From the NCBI GenBank assembly GCA_030693065.1, contig JAUYBL010000024.1, positions 103,861 through 167,860 on the forward strand: 64,000 nt of DNA, given 5' to 3'. Within the stretch, counting starts at the first letter, position 1, and each line of letters begins with the position of its first letter. Below the pieces are notes generated by a model that did not search any database, was not told where the DNA came from, and saw nothing but the letters and a program-made list of their open reading frames with translations. The DNA is from Methylococcaceae bacterium. GTDB lineage: Bacteria > Pseudomonadota > Gammaproteobacteria > Methylococcales > Methylomonadaceae. A program made the position numbers and the translations under genes. This document shows positions 1-8,429 of this stretch, piece after piece.

Positions 1-229
1 TATGTCGGCCAAAGCGGGCGCAAGCTACCCGGTGAGTGCAACCCTGGCATTTACCGCCAGCGGCAACAATTTTGAACTGGCGATTGCTGTGGCCGTGGCC
101 GTGTTTGGTTTGCAATCAGGTGAGGCATTTGCGGCGGTGATCGGGCCGCTGGTGGAAGTCCCGGTGTTGATAGGTTTGGTTAAAGTGGCGCTGTTTTTTA
201 GGCGGAAGTATTTTTTGCAGGTGAACTGA
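1..229 (+). CDS. ACR3-type arsenite efflux transporter, C-terminal part (cut by window edge)
   Basis: The open frame enters from the left edge and ends at 229. The 75 visible residues read as the last membrane segments of an ACR3 (BASS superfamily) arsenite/H+ antiporter: the stretch around [19 protein letters not shown] followed by a short helix rich in Val/Leu and a basic tail (FFRRKYF) is typical of the C-terminus of that family. ACR3 exports As(III) across the inner membrane. The Met codon at position 2 is probably internal. The rest of any ars operon lies outside the window, so its neighbours cannot be judged. Confidence 0.8.
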   Translation, partial: MSAKAGASYPVSATLAFTASGNNFELAIAVAVAVFGLQSGEAFAAVIGPLVEVPVLIGLVKVALFFRRKYFLQVN

Positions 230-308
230 TTTTACGCGCAGTTTAGATTTTAAAATTATTGTGTCGCACGCGACGATTTTTTAAATCGGGTTCCCGCACC
301 CGAAGGCG

Positions 309-344
309 GGATACTTTCTTTTGCGCAGCCAAAAGAAAGTATCC
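309..344. repeat. Perfect hairpin with 14-bp arms, dispersed-repeat type
   Basis: The arms GGATACTTTCTTTT (309-322) and AAAAGAAAGTATCC (331-344) are exact reverse complements around an 8-nt loop. The surrounding 240-540 segment has no convincing gene. It carries a second hairpin (about 403-434, TGGGGC/GCCCCA core) and looks like one of the intergenic repeat modules common in proteobacterial genomes. The hairpin could act as a terminator for the upstream arsenite exporter, but there is no T-tract. Confidence 0.7.
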
Positions 345-588
345 AAAGAAAAAGCCGCCCGGATACCGCTTATTTCCTGCGCGCTGCCGTTGTCATCGAG
401 GGTTGCCAAATGGGGCTCCTGCCCCATTGCCAACTCACGGCATCCTTGCCGTGCCCCTATGGGCTATTCCCGATGACAACGTCAGTGCTCGGCGCGATAT
501 ACGGGAGTTACGCTGCGGGAACATCAGCGATTAAATGAGCAAATCTGGTTAAGCCCTTTCATAACTCAAGAAAAAATGGCAAAAAGTT

Positions 589-629
589 GATTTCGTTCGT
601 GGTGAGCTTGTCGAACCATGAACGAAATC
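589..629. repeat. REP-like dispersed palindrome, copy 1
   Basis: GATTTCGTTC and GAACGAAATC flank a core reading GTGGTGAGCTTGTCGAACC. The same core, with small changes, recurs at about 16870, 23536, 23583, 37815, 44606, 46955 and 47590 in this window. It directly abuts the stop codon of the RES toxin gene on the minus strand and may serve as its 3' mRNA end. Confidence 0.7.
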
Positions 630-1317
630 AACACGCCACTTTCTGATAAACATCCGTAATTTCCCGCCCATTCCACACATAACAATAATGCGCACCTTGC
701 CGTACCGGCGACAAAATCCGAGGCCGAAAAACCGCAACACACTCACCACCTGAACAACGCACACTGTCATAAACAATGCCGTTTGAGCCGGATATGCGCA
801 AATCTCTCGCCAAGTTTTGGGCAGCGCCATAGCGACTTATCTCAGGTGTATAAATATCCGCCATCTCGGATTGCCTGCCACGAATATCGTGTAAATCAGC
901 ATCCAGATCGGATGCATAACTGCGCATGTCAATTTCTATCGGCGGCTCATTTGTCGCGGCTAAAAACAAGGCTCGATGGAACTTAGTCTCCGCTATCGCC
1001 GTCGCAATATCGGCCGCGGCATAGTAAACGCCGTAACTGCCATCGGTAAAACGGCTGCCTTCCGGATTAAGATGGGTGAAAGCCGCCATAATCGGCGTGG
1101 TGCCCGGCCCAGAAATACGCTCATCCGGCGGCACCAGGTTAATTTCCCCGGCTTCATCGCGCAAACGGTCATTGGTGAGCGCTTCGATGGCAAACACAAT
1201 ATCCAGATCTTCCGGCGCAGTGACACGATCGAATAAACCCGTAGGCGGAAACCGGCTGGGCACCAAGCGCCAGCAAGGCGTCCAGCTGATGTGGCTTAAT
1301 GGCGGCTGAAAACTCAT
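628..1317 (-). CDS. RES-domain toxin (NAD+-degrading) of a type II toxin-antitoxin pair
   Basis: The 229-residue protein matches the RES family, whose toxins consume cellular NAD+. Candidate conserved residues are the Arg in CWRLVPSRF near the N-terminus, the Glu in AIAETKFHRA in the middle and the Ser in GIVYDSVR near the C-terminus. Its ATG overlaps the TGA of the upstream antitoxin gene in an ATGA arrangement, as expected for a translationally coupled antitoxin-toxin operon. It appears intact. The assignment is by recalled family features, and NAD+ depletion is known of the family rather than shown here. Confidence 0.85.
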   Translation of the reverse strand: MSFQPPLSHISWTPCWRLVPSRFPPTGLFDRVTAPEDLDIVFAIEALTNDRLRDEAGEINLVPPDERISGPGTTPIMAAFTHLNPEGSRFTDGSYGVYYAAADIATAIAETKFHRALFLAATNEPPIEIDMRSYASDLDADLHDIRGRQSEMADIYTPEISRYGAAQNLARDLRISGSNGIVYDSVRCSGGECVAVFRPRILSPVRQGAHYCYVWNGREITDVYQKVAC

Positions 1318-1718
1318 GACCAGCCGCGCTGCCCGTCCAGATATTGCCGCACCACATACAGGTCGGCAACATGGCCTGTCAGCATGCGTTCAAGCGCCGA
1401 TTTGCCTTGAAAAGGTATCGCCGAATTGGGCCGTTTTAGCCATTGATCGGCCGCATCCGCTTTCGGTAACAACACCTGCAAGGCTTTATAAATGCCGAAA
1501 ATATACGAAAGCCGCTCTAATTTATCCGGACCAAGCTTGGCCGATTCCGGCTGCTTCTTCCACTTAAAATATGTACTCCGGGAATCCAAGCCCAACAGCG
1601 TCATCGCCTCGTCGGCATTAAGACTCCACGCGGTCGCAATATTAAAAAACGTGAGTAAGGCCGCGTTGGAAACCTTGGCGCTTTCGGAAGGAAATTGAGC
1701 GGCGGCAAGTGATAACAT
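1314..1718 (-). CDS. Xre/MbcA/ParS-type antitoxin (DUF2384) partner of RES toxin
   Basis: This 134-residue protein has an N-terminal helix-turn-helix-like region (around NADEAMTLLGLDSRSTYFKWK) and a C-terminal toxin-binding segment with the characteristic IPFQGKSALERMLTG stretch. It should neutralise the RES toxin and repress its own promoter. I chose the ATG at 1718 because AGGAG sits 7 nt upstream; the frame extends to 1760, but those codons lie in the promoter/operator. It is first in the two-gene operon. Two palindromes upstream are good operator candidates. Confidence 0.85.
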   Translation of the reverse strand: MLSLAAAQFPSESAKVSNAALLTFFNIATAWSLNADEAMTLLGLDSRSTYFKWKKQPESAKLGPDKLERLSYIFGIYKALQVLLPKADAADQWLKRPNSAIPFQGKSALERMLTGHVADLYVVRQYLDGQRGWS

Positions 1719-1735
1719 GGGGTATCTCCTGATAT

Positions 1736-1764
1736 AAGTTTGCTTATAAATTTTATGCAAACTT
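1736..1764 (-). promoter_or_regulatory. Inverted repeat operator candidate for the Xre-RES operon
   Basis: AAGTTTGC (1736-1743) and GCAAACTT (1757-1764) are perfect inverted arms separated by a 13-bp AT-rich spacer that resembles a -10 region. The site lies 18-46 bp upstream of the antitoxin start, a position typical of autoregulated toxin-antitoxin promoters. Confidence 0.6.
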
Positions 1765-1765
1765 A

Positions 1766-1781
1766 AGTCTATTAATAGACT
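1766..1781. promoter_or_regulatory. Perfect 16-bp palindrome upstream of the Xre-RES operon
   Basis: AGTCTATTAATAGACT is its own reverse complement. It lies immediately beyond the first inverted repeat and so could be a second binding site for the Xre antitoxin dimer. Confidence 0.55.
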
Positions 1782-1827
1782 TTGTCAAGAGGGGCTTTTA
1801 TACTATTGCAAAGTAAGCGAAAGAGCC

Positions 1828-2871
1828 ATGAATCATGACGTTCAGAATCCTAGATACAGCTACTCTGGATATTTTACAGAAACTTTAATAACTATATTGT
1901 TAAGCCGACGACATACATATCCTTATATCCAACCAACAGGACTATTTCTCTTGATCAAGCCGAAACGACATCATTGGTGGCCAATGGCCCAGTCCCGCCA
2001 CTGGACAGACTCTAAAGGCCTTGTCTACGTCGCCCGAGGTAACGGCACGATGTTTCGTGCAAACCCATTGAACATCGGCGTCGAGTCAGAGCTCTATACA
2101 CGGTTTAGCGATGAAGGCGATAAGGACACATCCGTCGAAGAGTGGTTCGCCGAAACGATCGACGGTCCTGTCTCCATGATGATCAATCATATATTGGATC
2201 CTTCCAACACCGGCCGCCATCCCTTTCGATGTGATCCGAGAAAGGCCAAAATAGCGAAAGATTTAGGCTTCCGCGTGAATCCATACGTTGATAGGGTACA
2301 CATACCTTCAGACATCAGGCAGGCGGTTGCAAGCTACGTCGCGGCCTTGCTGGTTCGACATCCAAACTATCTGGCGAAGCTTATCGATTTCCACACAGAA
2401 GAAGACTCTAAGCCCCATGAGATCAAAGGCCGCGCACTGGACAACATGCTTGATCTATATCGGGTATACGCTGACCGGATTGCGAATGCCGTGTTCTTGA
2501 TAACCCGGCGTGACGACTCGGTAGAGTACATCTACGCCGATGGAGGAATCATGGTCAAAGAACCATGGCGACATGAATACGGTATTCCGTTTGACATTCA
2601 CGCGCCTCTAACGCCGGACTTTGCGCTCCAGGTACTTCCTGTTCCTTTGTCTGAGGATTTGTATACTGCTGCCATTATGGACGCCACCAATCAGGGCGTG
2701 GCACGCCAGAACAGGATTATCCTAGGCGGTGCTCAGCGCTTTGTCTTTTCGCGGCAGCCTCCGCCCCTCAAATTCATCGCCGCGAACTTTGGGAAGCCTG
2801 CTCCGAAGAACATATGGTATCGCATTGAGAACGGCCGACTTGAGAGTGGCTACGACCCTAATAGATCGTAG
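1828..2871 (+). CDS. DUF4238 family protein
   Basis: The product has up to 347 residues. The family signature begins at KRHHWWPMAQSRHWTD, and the C-terminal part (GVARQNRIILGG, FGKPAPKN) agrees with how I remember DUF4238 proteins; their function is unknown, though they are often met in defence or accessory islands. The ATG at 1828 adds about 41 residues with no family resemblance. An in-frame TTG at 1951 has AGGA 9 nt upstream and gives a 307-residue protein starting just before the signature, which I think is the likelier start. No signal peptide or membrane segment is seen in the core. Confidence 0.6.
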   Translation: MNHDVQNPRYSYSGYFTETLITILLSRRHTYPYIQPTGLFLLIKPKRHHWWPMAQSRHWTDSKGLVYVARGNGTMFRANPLNIGVESELYTRFSDEGDKDTSVEEWFAETIDGPVSMMINHILDPSNTGRHPFRCDPRKAKIAKDLGFRVNPYVDRVHIPSDIRQAVASYVAALLVRHPNYLAKLIDFHTEEDSKPHEIKGRALDNMLDLYRVYADRIANAVFLITRRDDSVEYIYADGGIMVKEPWRHEYGIPFDIHAPLTPDFALQVLPVPLSEDLYTAAIMDATNQGVARQNRIILGGAQRFVFSRQPPPLKFIAANFGKPAPKNIWYRIENGRLESGYDPNRS

Positions 2872-2987
2872 AATACGCAGAACAGAAGCGCATCGTTCGC
2901 GATTTATGCGCCTCCTAATCGGCACATCCTACGAAATACCCAGCCTGACAAACTAGGTTCGAGGCCTGTTTTCCAAAAAAGGAGACA

Positions 2988-3230
2988 ATGTCCAACATGA
3001 ATAATATTTCTATTACCGACATTCTTGAGCTTCCGGCACAGGAGCGTATTCGTCTGGTTGAACTTATTTGGGACAGTGTTGCTGCGGTTCCTGAAGCCGT
3101 GGAAGTTTCCCCTGCGCTAAATGCTGAGCTCGAAGTACGTCTGAAGGAATTCGAGAAAAACCCGGAAGCGGGTTATTCCTGGGATGAAGTTAAATCACAC
3201 CTTCAAGATAGCTCATGGCGTTCCGCATAA
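2988..3230 (+). CDS. Addiction-module antitoxin (putative addiction module component family)
   Basis: The 80-residue protein carries the hallmark pattern of this antitoxin family: ITDILELPAQERIRLVELIWDS at the start and the C-terminal GYSWDEVKSHL. Members pair with a RelE/ParE-type toxin encoded directly downstream. Here the next frame starts at 3215, overlapping by 16 nt with MAFRIKF, as such toxins do, but it stops after 24 residues. An AAGGAGA Shine-Dalgarno lies just upstream of the ATG. The antitoxin looks intact, but its toxin is lost. Confidence 0.8.
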   Translation: MSNMNNISITDILELPAQERIRLVELIWDSVAAVPEAVEVSPALNAELEVRLKEFEKNPEAGYSWDEVKSHLQDSSWRSA

Positions 3231-3289
3231 AATTTCTTCGGGAACGCTACGTGAAAGTGATAAAGCTCAAGCTTCGAAATACACATTAA
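3215..3289 (+). pseudogene. Truncated RelE/ParE-type toxin remnant
   Basis: An ATG at 3215 overlaps the end of the antitoxin gene, the usual layout for this module. The product begins MAFRIKFLRE, like a RelE-fold toxin, but ends after 24 residues at TAA 3287-3289. The DNA then becomes markedly AT-rich and encodes an unrelated MORN protein. I infer that the toxin body was removed when that gene arrived. Confidence 0.55.
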
Positions 3290-3306
3290 TCAAAAAATCA
3301 ATAAAG

Positions 3307-4197
3307 ATGAAATTTAAGAATAAATTTATGAAAAAAATAATGTATGTATTGATTTTTGGTTTTCTTATCTCAGAATGTGGAGCTAAAAACCATGCTTCTG
3401 GAGCTGCTAAAAAATCAGATATTGCTTTAGAAAAAATGATACATGAAATAGATGAGCGTCAAGAAAGCAGATTAAATGAAGCATTTTTACCCAATGAAAA
3501 TGGACATTTTTCAGGTATACATAAAACATATCATTCGAATGGAAATATAAAAAGTGAGACGATGTACAAGAATGGTAAGCAAAATGGATTAGCAATTTGG
3601 TGGGATGCTCCAGGACAAAAAGGCAGAGAAAGAAACTACATAGATGGAAAACTTAATGGATTAGAAACGGAGTTTCATGTGAATGGGCAAAAAATGATTG
3701 AAACAAACTATAAGAATGGCAAGAAAGATGGATTAATGACAATATGGAATGATCGTGGGCAGAAAAAACAGGAAAAAAACTATAAAAATGGGAAGGAAGA
3801 TGGGCTATCTACTATGTGGGATGACAACGGACAGAAAGAATTAGTAACAAATTATAAAGATGGCAAGAAAGATGGATCTGAAACATTCTGGTATAAAGGG
3901 CGTGAGAATAAAAGCCTTTTCAAAGACGGAAAGGAAATAGATTTAGATGTAATGGCAATGCAAGAAATAAAAAATCGTTGTCAAATCCAAATGGGCGAAC
4001 ATGGATTCGCAATAGTGAAAGCATGTGTAGATCAAGATTTTGAAGCACTTCATGCACTTCAACTTGGTTTATATATAGAAAAACACGAAGCCATTACCAC
4101 ACGATGCACCAACAAAATGAAAGGGCATGGATGGGCAATAGTTAAAGCATGTGCAGATCAAGATATTGGAGCTGAAGATGCATTGCGCAAATATTAG
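3307..4197 (+). CDS. MORN/YwqK-type repeat protein with exported N-terminus and duplicated C-terminal module
   Basis: The ATG at 3307 (alternative 3328) gives 296 residues starting with a Lys-rich segment and a hydrophobic helix (IMYVLIFGFLISECG), so it is probably exported; the Cys after it is not a canonical lipobox. The middle contains about six tandem repeats of the type YKNGKxDGLxTxWxxxGQK, the YwqK/MORN pattern. The C-terminus holds two copies of a ~40-residue module with RC, GxAIVKACxDQD and a final AL. The gene is much richer in A+T than its neighbours and sits on the scar of a truncated toxin, both signs of transfer. Function unknown. Confidence 0.7.
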   Translation: MKFKNKFMKKIMYVLIFGFLISECGAKNHASGAAKKSDIALEKMIHEIDERQESRLNEAFLPNENGHFSGIHKTYHSNGNIKSETMYKNGKQNGLAIWWDAPGQKGRERNYIDGKLNGLETEFHVNGQKMIETNYKNGKKDGLMTIWNDRGQKKQEKNYKNGKEDGLSTMWDDNGQKELVTNYKDGKKDGSETFWYKGRENKSLFKDGKEIDLDVMAMQEIKNRCQIQMGEHGFAIVKACVDQDFEALHALQLGLYIEKHEAITTRCTNKMKGHGWAIVKACADQDIGAEDALRKY

Positions 4198-4235
4198 GAC
4201 CGTAGGATGTGCGAGCTAATGACATAAGCTCGTAG

Positions 4236-4324
4236 GTAGGTTGGTTTGGCTGGTGATAACCAACCCAACATTTAACCGATTTTCTTGAAATGTTGGGCTG
4301 CAAAAAGCATGCATCCCAACCTAC
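4236..4324. repeat. Inverted-repeat intergenic element
   Basis: The outer arms GTAGGTTGG (4236-4244) and CCAACCTAC (4316-4324) and the inner arms around CCCAACAT and ATGTTGGG form a nested palindrome between two convergent genes. It may also act as a terminator. The outer sequence resembles a widespread class of small proteobacterial intergenic repeats. Confidence 0.6.
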
Positions 4325-4328
4325 CCGC

Positions 4329-5717
4329 CTAATCCCACTGCGACTTCCGAACGTTAAAACTACGTCCTTTAATTTTGCCGTTTCTTAAACAGGCCAGCGC
4401 TTTGTCGGCACTGCCGCGTTTTACCGCCACATATGACTGTTTATCGAACAAATCGATTTTGCCTACATCAGCACCGGGAATGCCTGCGGTGCCGGTTAAC
4501 GCGCCTAAGATGTCGCCGGGACGGACTTTATCTTTGCGACCACCGTCGATCCACAAGGTCACCATCGGCGGTTGAAAGCGCTGCTCATCAGTCAATTTAA
4601 ACGGCGCGACTTCATCCCACTTGGCGGGATGCCCTTGATAGTCCTCGATGGCTTTAATGCGCGGCAATTCGGCTTCGATGCATAAGCTCAGCGCTAAACC
4701 TTTTTTACCGGCACGGCCGGTGCGACCGATGCGGTGTACGTAGATTTCCGGATCCCAGGGCAGTTCATAATTGATCACGGCCTGCATGTCTTTAATATCC
4801 AGACCTCTTGCCGCGACATCGGTGGCGACGAGAATCGAGCAGCTTTTATTGGCAAAACGCACCAGCACTTGATCGCGATCCTTTTGTTCCAAATCGCCAT
4901 GAATGGCTTGCACGGAAAAGCCTGCCTGCGACAAATGGCTAGCCACATCCTGGCAATCCCGTTTGGTATTGCAGAACACCACGGTGGATTCCGGACGGTG
5001 ATACGCCAACAGATAGCCCAAAGCATTAAGCCGTTTGGATTTTTCAGTCTGGTAGAAAAGCTGGTCAATATCGCTGTCGTGATGGCTGGTTTCGATACTG
5101 ACAGACACCGGTTTGAACTGAAACTTCTGACTCATTTCCCGGATCTGCTCGGCGTAGGTCGCTGAAAACAGTAAGGTTTGCCGGTGCGTGGGGGCGTAGG
5201 AAATGACATCGGTAATTGCTTCTTCAAAGCCCATATCGAGCATGCGGTCGGCCTCGTCCAGCACCAACACTTTGAGATTACTCAGCTTTAAACTACGTTT
5301 ACGCAGATGCTCTTGTAATCGACCCGGCGTGCCCACTACGACGTGAACACCATGTTCCAAGGAACCAAGCTGCGGGCCGAAAGGGACGCCGCCGCATAAG
5401 GCCAATACTTTAATGTTTTGGGTGAAGCGTGCTAAGCGGCGGATTTCCTTACAGACCTGGTCGGCAAGTTCGCGCGTGGGGCACACTACCATCGCCTGTA
5501 CTCTAAAGCTGCTTAAATCCAGTCTAGATAACAAGCCGATACCGAACGCTGCGGTTTTGCCGCTACCAGTCTTGGCTTGGGCAATCACATCCTTACCCTC
5601 AAGAATATGGGGCAGGCTTTCGGCCTGAATGGGTGTTAGATGGGTGTAGCCCAAGGATTCGATATTTTCGAGCAGGGCGGGTTTTAACGGTAACGTTGAA
5701 AATTCTGGCGTATTCAC
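4329..5717 (-). CDS. dbpA: ATP-dependent RNA helicase DbpA
   Basis: The 462-residue DEAD-box helicase has the Q motif GYTHLTPIQ (about 23-31), Walker A AKTGSGKT (48-55), DEAD (154-157), SAT (about 185) and HRIGRTGR in the second RecA domain. The C-terminal ~75 residues (VTLWIDGGRKDKVRPGDILG onward) match the DbpA RNA-recognition domain that binds hairpin 92 of 23S rRNA, so a role in large-subunit assembly is expected. The start is GTG at 5717. It is a single gene, convergent with the MORN gene. Confidence 0.93.
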   Translation of the reverse strand: MNTPEFSTLPLKPALLENIESLGYTHLTPIQAESLPHILEGKDVIAQAKTGSGKTAAFGIGLLSRLDLSSFRVQAMVVCPTRELADQVCKEIRRLARFTQNIKVLALCGGVPFGPQLGSLEHGVHVVVGTPGRLQEHLRKRSLKLSNLKVLVLDEADRMLDMGFEEAITDVISYAPTHRQTLLFSATYAEQIREMSQKFQFKPVSVSIETSHHDSDIDQLFYQTEKSKRLNALGYLLAYHRPESTVVFCNTKRDCQDVASHLSQAGFSVQAIHGDLEQKDRDQVLVRFANKSCSILVATDVAARGLDIKDMQAVINYELPWDPEIYVHRIGRTGRAGKKGLALSLCIEAELPRIKAIEDYQGHPAKWDEVAPFKLTDEQRFQPPMVTLWIDGGRKDKVRPGDILGALTGTAGIPGADVGKIDLFDKQSYVAVKRGSADKALACLRNGKIKGRSFNVRKSQWD

Positions 5718-5823
5718 AAAGACTCTTTTAATTCAGTAAGATGCGGCAAAAGGCAGCATTGAGCTTGCCATGATAACAGAGTTGAACACCGCCCTGCCCT
5801 AACCCAATAGATCATTTGGATAG

Positions 5824-6585
5824 CTATATAAATCCATGCAGTCCGCGTTTGGATTTAACCGCCAGCCAGTCTTTGAGTTGCTTTAACTCCTCGGTTTCCT
5901 CCAATCCATCCAGGCTTTGTTTGCTTCTTAACAAACGAAATGCATCTGATAGCACTTTATAGCGATCCCCCGTGATGCCTGCCCGCCTTAAACCGACGGT
6001 GTTCAACTTGTAATGCCGGGCCGGGCGACCACCAATCAGCATAAAGGGAATGACATCCATATTAAGTCCGGTAGTACCTTGGACAATGGCGTAGGAGCCG
6101 ATTCTGCAAAACTGATGCGCAACGACATTGCCTCCCATGAATACGTTATTACCAACTTCAACATGGCCGCCAATCGCAACATTGTTGGCAAATATGGTGT
6201 TATTACCGACGTTGCAATCGTGCGCAACGTGGCTGTTATTCATAAAAAAGCAGCCAGAGCCAATGCGTGTCTCGGCATGTTCTTTGGAGGCGCGATGGGC
6301 GGTGAAGCCTTCTCTGAATACGTTGTTATCGCCAATAATTAACCAAGAGTCTGTTTCCGGCTTAAATCCGGTATCTTGCGGCAAACCGCCTAATACCGCG
6401 TGGGGATGCAGAATATTGCCGTCGCCCATTTTGACATGGCCATGGACAACCGCATGAGCACCAATCTGACAATTCGCGCCCAATACGGCACCGGTTTCGA
6501 TGACCGCAAAAGGCCCTACAGTGGCGTTGTCGCCTAGAGTAACGTCTGGCGCGATGAAGGCGGTCGGATGTATATGTTGAGTCAT
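5824..6585 (-). CDS. lpxA: Acyl-ACP--UDP-N-acetylglucosamine O-acyltransferase (LpxA)
   Basis: The 253-residue left-handed beta-helix protein shows hexapeptide repeats through about residue 190 and an alpha-helical C-terminus. The HVAHDC segment contains His122, which aligns with the catalytic His125 of E. coli LpxA. LpxA carries out the first step of lipid A synthesis. The sequence reads REGFTAHRAS where E. coli has RESVTIHRGT, and the gene is not beside lpxD, fabZ or lpxB. It could therefore be a second, diverged LpxA. It lies 4 nt downstream of xerD with a good GAGGA site. Confidence 0.75.
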   Translation of the reverse strand: MTQHIHPTAFIAPDVTLGDNATVGPFAVIETGAVLGANCQIGAHAVVHGHVKMGDGNILHPHAVLGGLPQDTGFKPETDSWLIIGDNNVFREGFTAHRASKEHAETRIGSGCFFMNNSHVAHDCNVGNNTIFANNVAIGGHVEVGNNVFMGGNVVAHQFCRIGSYAIVQGTTGLNMDVIPFMLIGGRPARHYKLNTVGLRRAGITGDRYKVLSDAFRLLRSKQSLDGLEETEELKQLKDWLAVKSKRGLHGFI

Positions 6586-6589
6586 CTTC

Positions 6590-7474
6590 TTATCCTCTTG
6601 GATGATGTTTTGAATGTAATTCTTTTAAGCGTTCCCGGGCGATGTGCGTATAAATCTGTGTGGTCGATAAATCCGAATGCCCGAGCAAAAGCTGCACAAC
6701 GCGCAAGTCGGCGCCATGATTTAACAAATGTGTGGCAAAAGCATGCCGCAAAGTGTGCGGCGACAATTCTTTATTGATTCCGGCTGTTTTAGCATGGCGT
6801 TTTATAATGTGCCAAAAAGCTTGCCGGGTCATGCCGTCTGCCCGATTGGTTACGAACAGAAAATCACATTGACGTTCACGAAGCAGCTTTTTTCTGGCCT
6901 GCTCCATGTAACCTTCTAACCAACTCATTGCCTCTTGTCCCACCGGCACCAAGCGCTCTTTATTGCCTTTGCCGATAATTCTTACCACACCTTGCCTGAA
7001 ACTAATGTGTTCGAATTTTAACGTGACCAATTCAGACACCCTAAGCCCTGTGGCATAAAGCATTTCCAGCATGGTTTTATCTCTGAAGCCAAGCGGGTTG
7101 GTGGTTTCAGGTGTATTTAACAATAATTCGACGTCTTGCTCGGAAAGCGAGATAGGCAGCGGACGGCCTATGTGGGGAGATTCAATCAGTGCGGTTGGAT
7201 CAATTGTGAGATTGTTTTCTCTAAGGTAATAACCGTAAAAGCGCCGCAAACTGGAAAGTATCCGCGCTGATGATCTGTTGCCGATACCGTCTTTATAACG
7301 ACTGGCGAGAAATCCGGAAAGATCGCCACCATCGACTTCCAACATAGATTTTCCTGCCAGCCATTTAGCAAAAATGTTCAAATCGCTACGATAGGCCGAT
7401 AGGGTGTTATCACTCAAGCCCTGCTCTGCCCAAGCGGCATCGAGAAACTGCTCAATCAAAAAAGTTGGACTCAT
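6590..7474 (-). CDS. xerD: Tyrosine recombinase XerD
   Basis: The 294-residue protein has an N-terminal SAM-like core-binding domain and a C-terminal catalytic domain with Arg in ATGLRVSEL, Lys in GKGNKERLVPV, HTLRHAFATHLL, the LLGHSDLSTTQIY box and the Tyr nucleophile. It acts with XerC at dif to resolve chromosome dimers. The length equals that of the family. Its ATG overlaps the TGA of the upstream ogt gene (ATGA), so the two are co-translated. XerC is the alternative, but XerD fits the length and sequence best. Confidence 0.88.
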   Translation of the reverse strand: MSPTFLIEQFLDAAWAEQGLSDNTLSAYRSDLNIFAKWLAGKSMLEVDGGDLSGFLASRYKDGIGNRSSARILSSLRRFYGYYLRENNLTIDPTALIESPHIGRPLPISLSEQDVELLLNTPETTNPLGFRDKTMLEMLYATGLRVSELVTLKFEHISFRQGVVRIIGKGNKERLVPVGQEAMSWLEGYMEQARKKLLRERQCDFLFVTNRADGMTRQAFWHIIKRHAKTAGINKELSPHTLRHAFATHLLNHGADLRVVQLLLGHSDLSTTQIYTHIARERLKELHSKHHPRG

Positions 7475-7965
7475 GCCTGGGTTGCTTCAAATTCCAGCAA
7501 TTTAATTTTGATATTCATTAATTCGCCTTGCGTTTGCCCGCAATACCCGCCCATCCCTGATACTGAAACAACCCGATGACAGGGAATAAAGAATGGATAG
7601 GGATTGTCACGACAAGCATTACCGACAGCGCGCGCAGATGAGCCGATTTTTTTAGCCAAGGACGAATAGGTCATTGTTTCACCTAAGGGGATCTGACAAA
7701 GCTCATTCCACACCCGATTTCTGTAATCACTGCCTTGCTTTAGCAGTTTTATGTGCATGGGAACGCTGGTATTCAAGCAATAATCTGCCACTTGATGTCG
7801 CAAGTAATGCTCCATGAGTTGGGTGCGAACATCATCGTTCGTCCAATCCACATCGAAGATAACACCTTGCTGACTATGGACAACAAGATTACCAGCCGGT
7901 GTTTGAATTTGTATCACCTCATCCGGACCGGACGTGCTGTCTACCCACTCGATTATGATTGGCAT
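7471..7965 (-). CDS. ogt: Methylated-DNA--protein-cysteine methyltransferase
   Basis: The 164-residue protein has the alkyl-acceptor motif IPCHRVV near its C-terminus, preceded by the DNA-binding helix with RAVGNACRDNP. It removes O6-alkyl groups from guanine by irreversible transfer to its Cys. It is a single-domain Ogt type without an Ada N-terminal domain. It is the first gene of the ogt-xerD-lpxA run. Confidence 0.9.
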   Translation of the reverse strand: MPIIIEWVDSTSGPDEVIQIQTPAGNLVVHSQQGVIFDVDWTNDDVRTQLMEHYLRHQVADYCLNTSVPMHIKLLKQGSDYRNRVWNELCQIPLGETMTYSSLAKKIGSSARAVGNACRDNPYPFFIPCHRVVSVSGMGGYCGQTQGELMNIKIKLLEFEATQA

Positions 7966-8030
7966 GATTCAGGGATCCTTGCAATGCTTGACCTAACAGA
8001 AATGCATATCGCATTGCTGTAATTCAAGAC

Positions 8031-8062
8031 ACAAAAAAGGCAGCTCAAAGGCTGCCTTTTTA
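8031..8062 (-). terminator. Rho-independent terminator of the rpsP-rplS operon
   Basis: GGCAGC and GCTGCC form a stem with A-runs and T-runs on both sides (AAAAAAGGCAGC ... GGCTGCCTTTTT). It lies 18 nt beyond the rplS stop on the minus strand. Confidence 0.85.
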
Positions 8063-8079
8063 TTGCACATCAAGAAAAA

Positions 8080-8421
8080 TTAAAGCTTTTCTTTGATACG
8101 TGCTGCTTTACCAGTCAAATCACGCAAGTAGTACAACTTAGCACGGCGAACGTCACCGCGACGTTTAACTTGAATTTCGCTGATAATTGGGCTGTGTGTT
8201 TGGAAAACACGCTCAACACCAGTACCGTAAGATATTTTTCTTACTGTAAAAGCTGAATTCAAACCGCGATTACGCTTTGCAATCACGACGCCTTCAAATG
8301 CCTGAATTCTTTCGCGCTCGCCTTCTCTAACCTTAACTTGAACGATAACTGTATCACCAGGACCAAATTCAGGAATTTGTTTAAGCTGTTCAGCTTCTAA
8401 TTGTTTAATAATATTGCTCAT
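8080..8421 (-). CDS. rplS: 50S ribosomal protein L19
   Basis: The 113-residue protein starts [14 protein letters not shown] and contains [16 protein letters not shown] and [11 protein letters not shown], diagnostic of L19, which sits at the 30S-50S interface. The frame also allows an ATG two codons earlier, but the ATG at 8421 has AGGT at the right distance and gives the family N-terminus. It is last in rpsP-rimM-trmD-rplS. Confidence 0.97.
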   Translation of the reverse strand: MSNIIKQLEAEQLKQIPEFGPGDTVIVQVKVREGERERIQAFEGVVIAKRNRGLNSAFTVRKISYGTGVERVFQTHSPIISEIQVKRRGDVRRAKLYYLRDLTGKAARIKEKL

Positions 8422-8429
8422 TACCATAC

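Noticed and set aside
259..534. 91-codon open frame
   Set aside because: It runs through hairpin repeats and has no protein-like composition; similar frames arise wherever such repeat modules occur.
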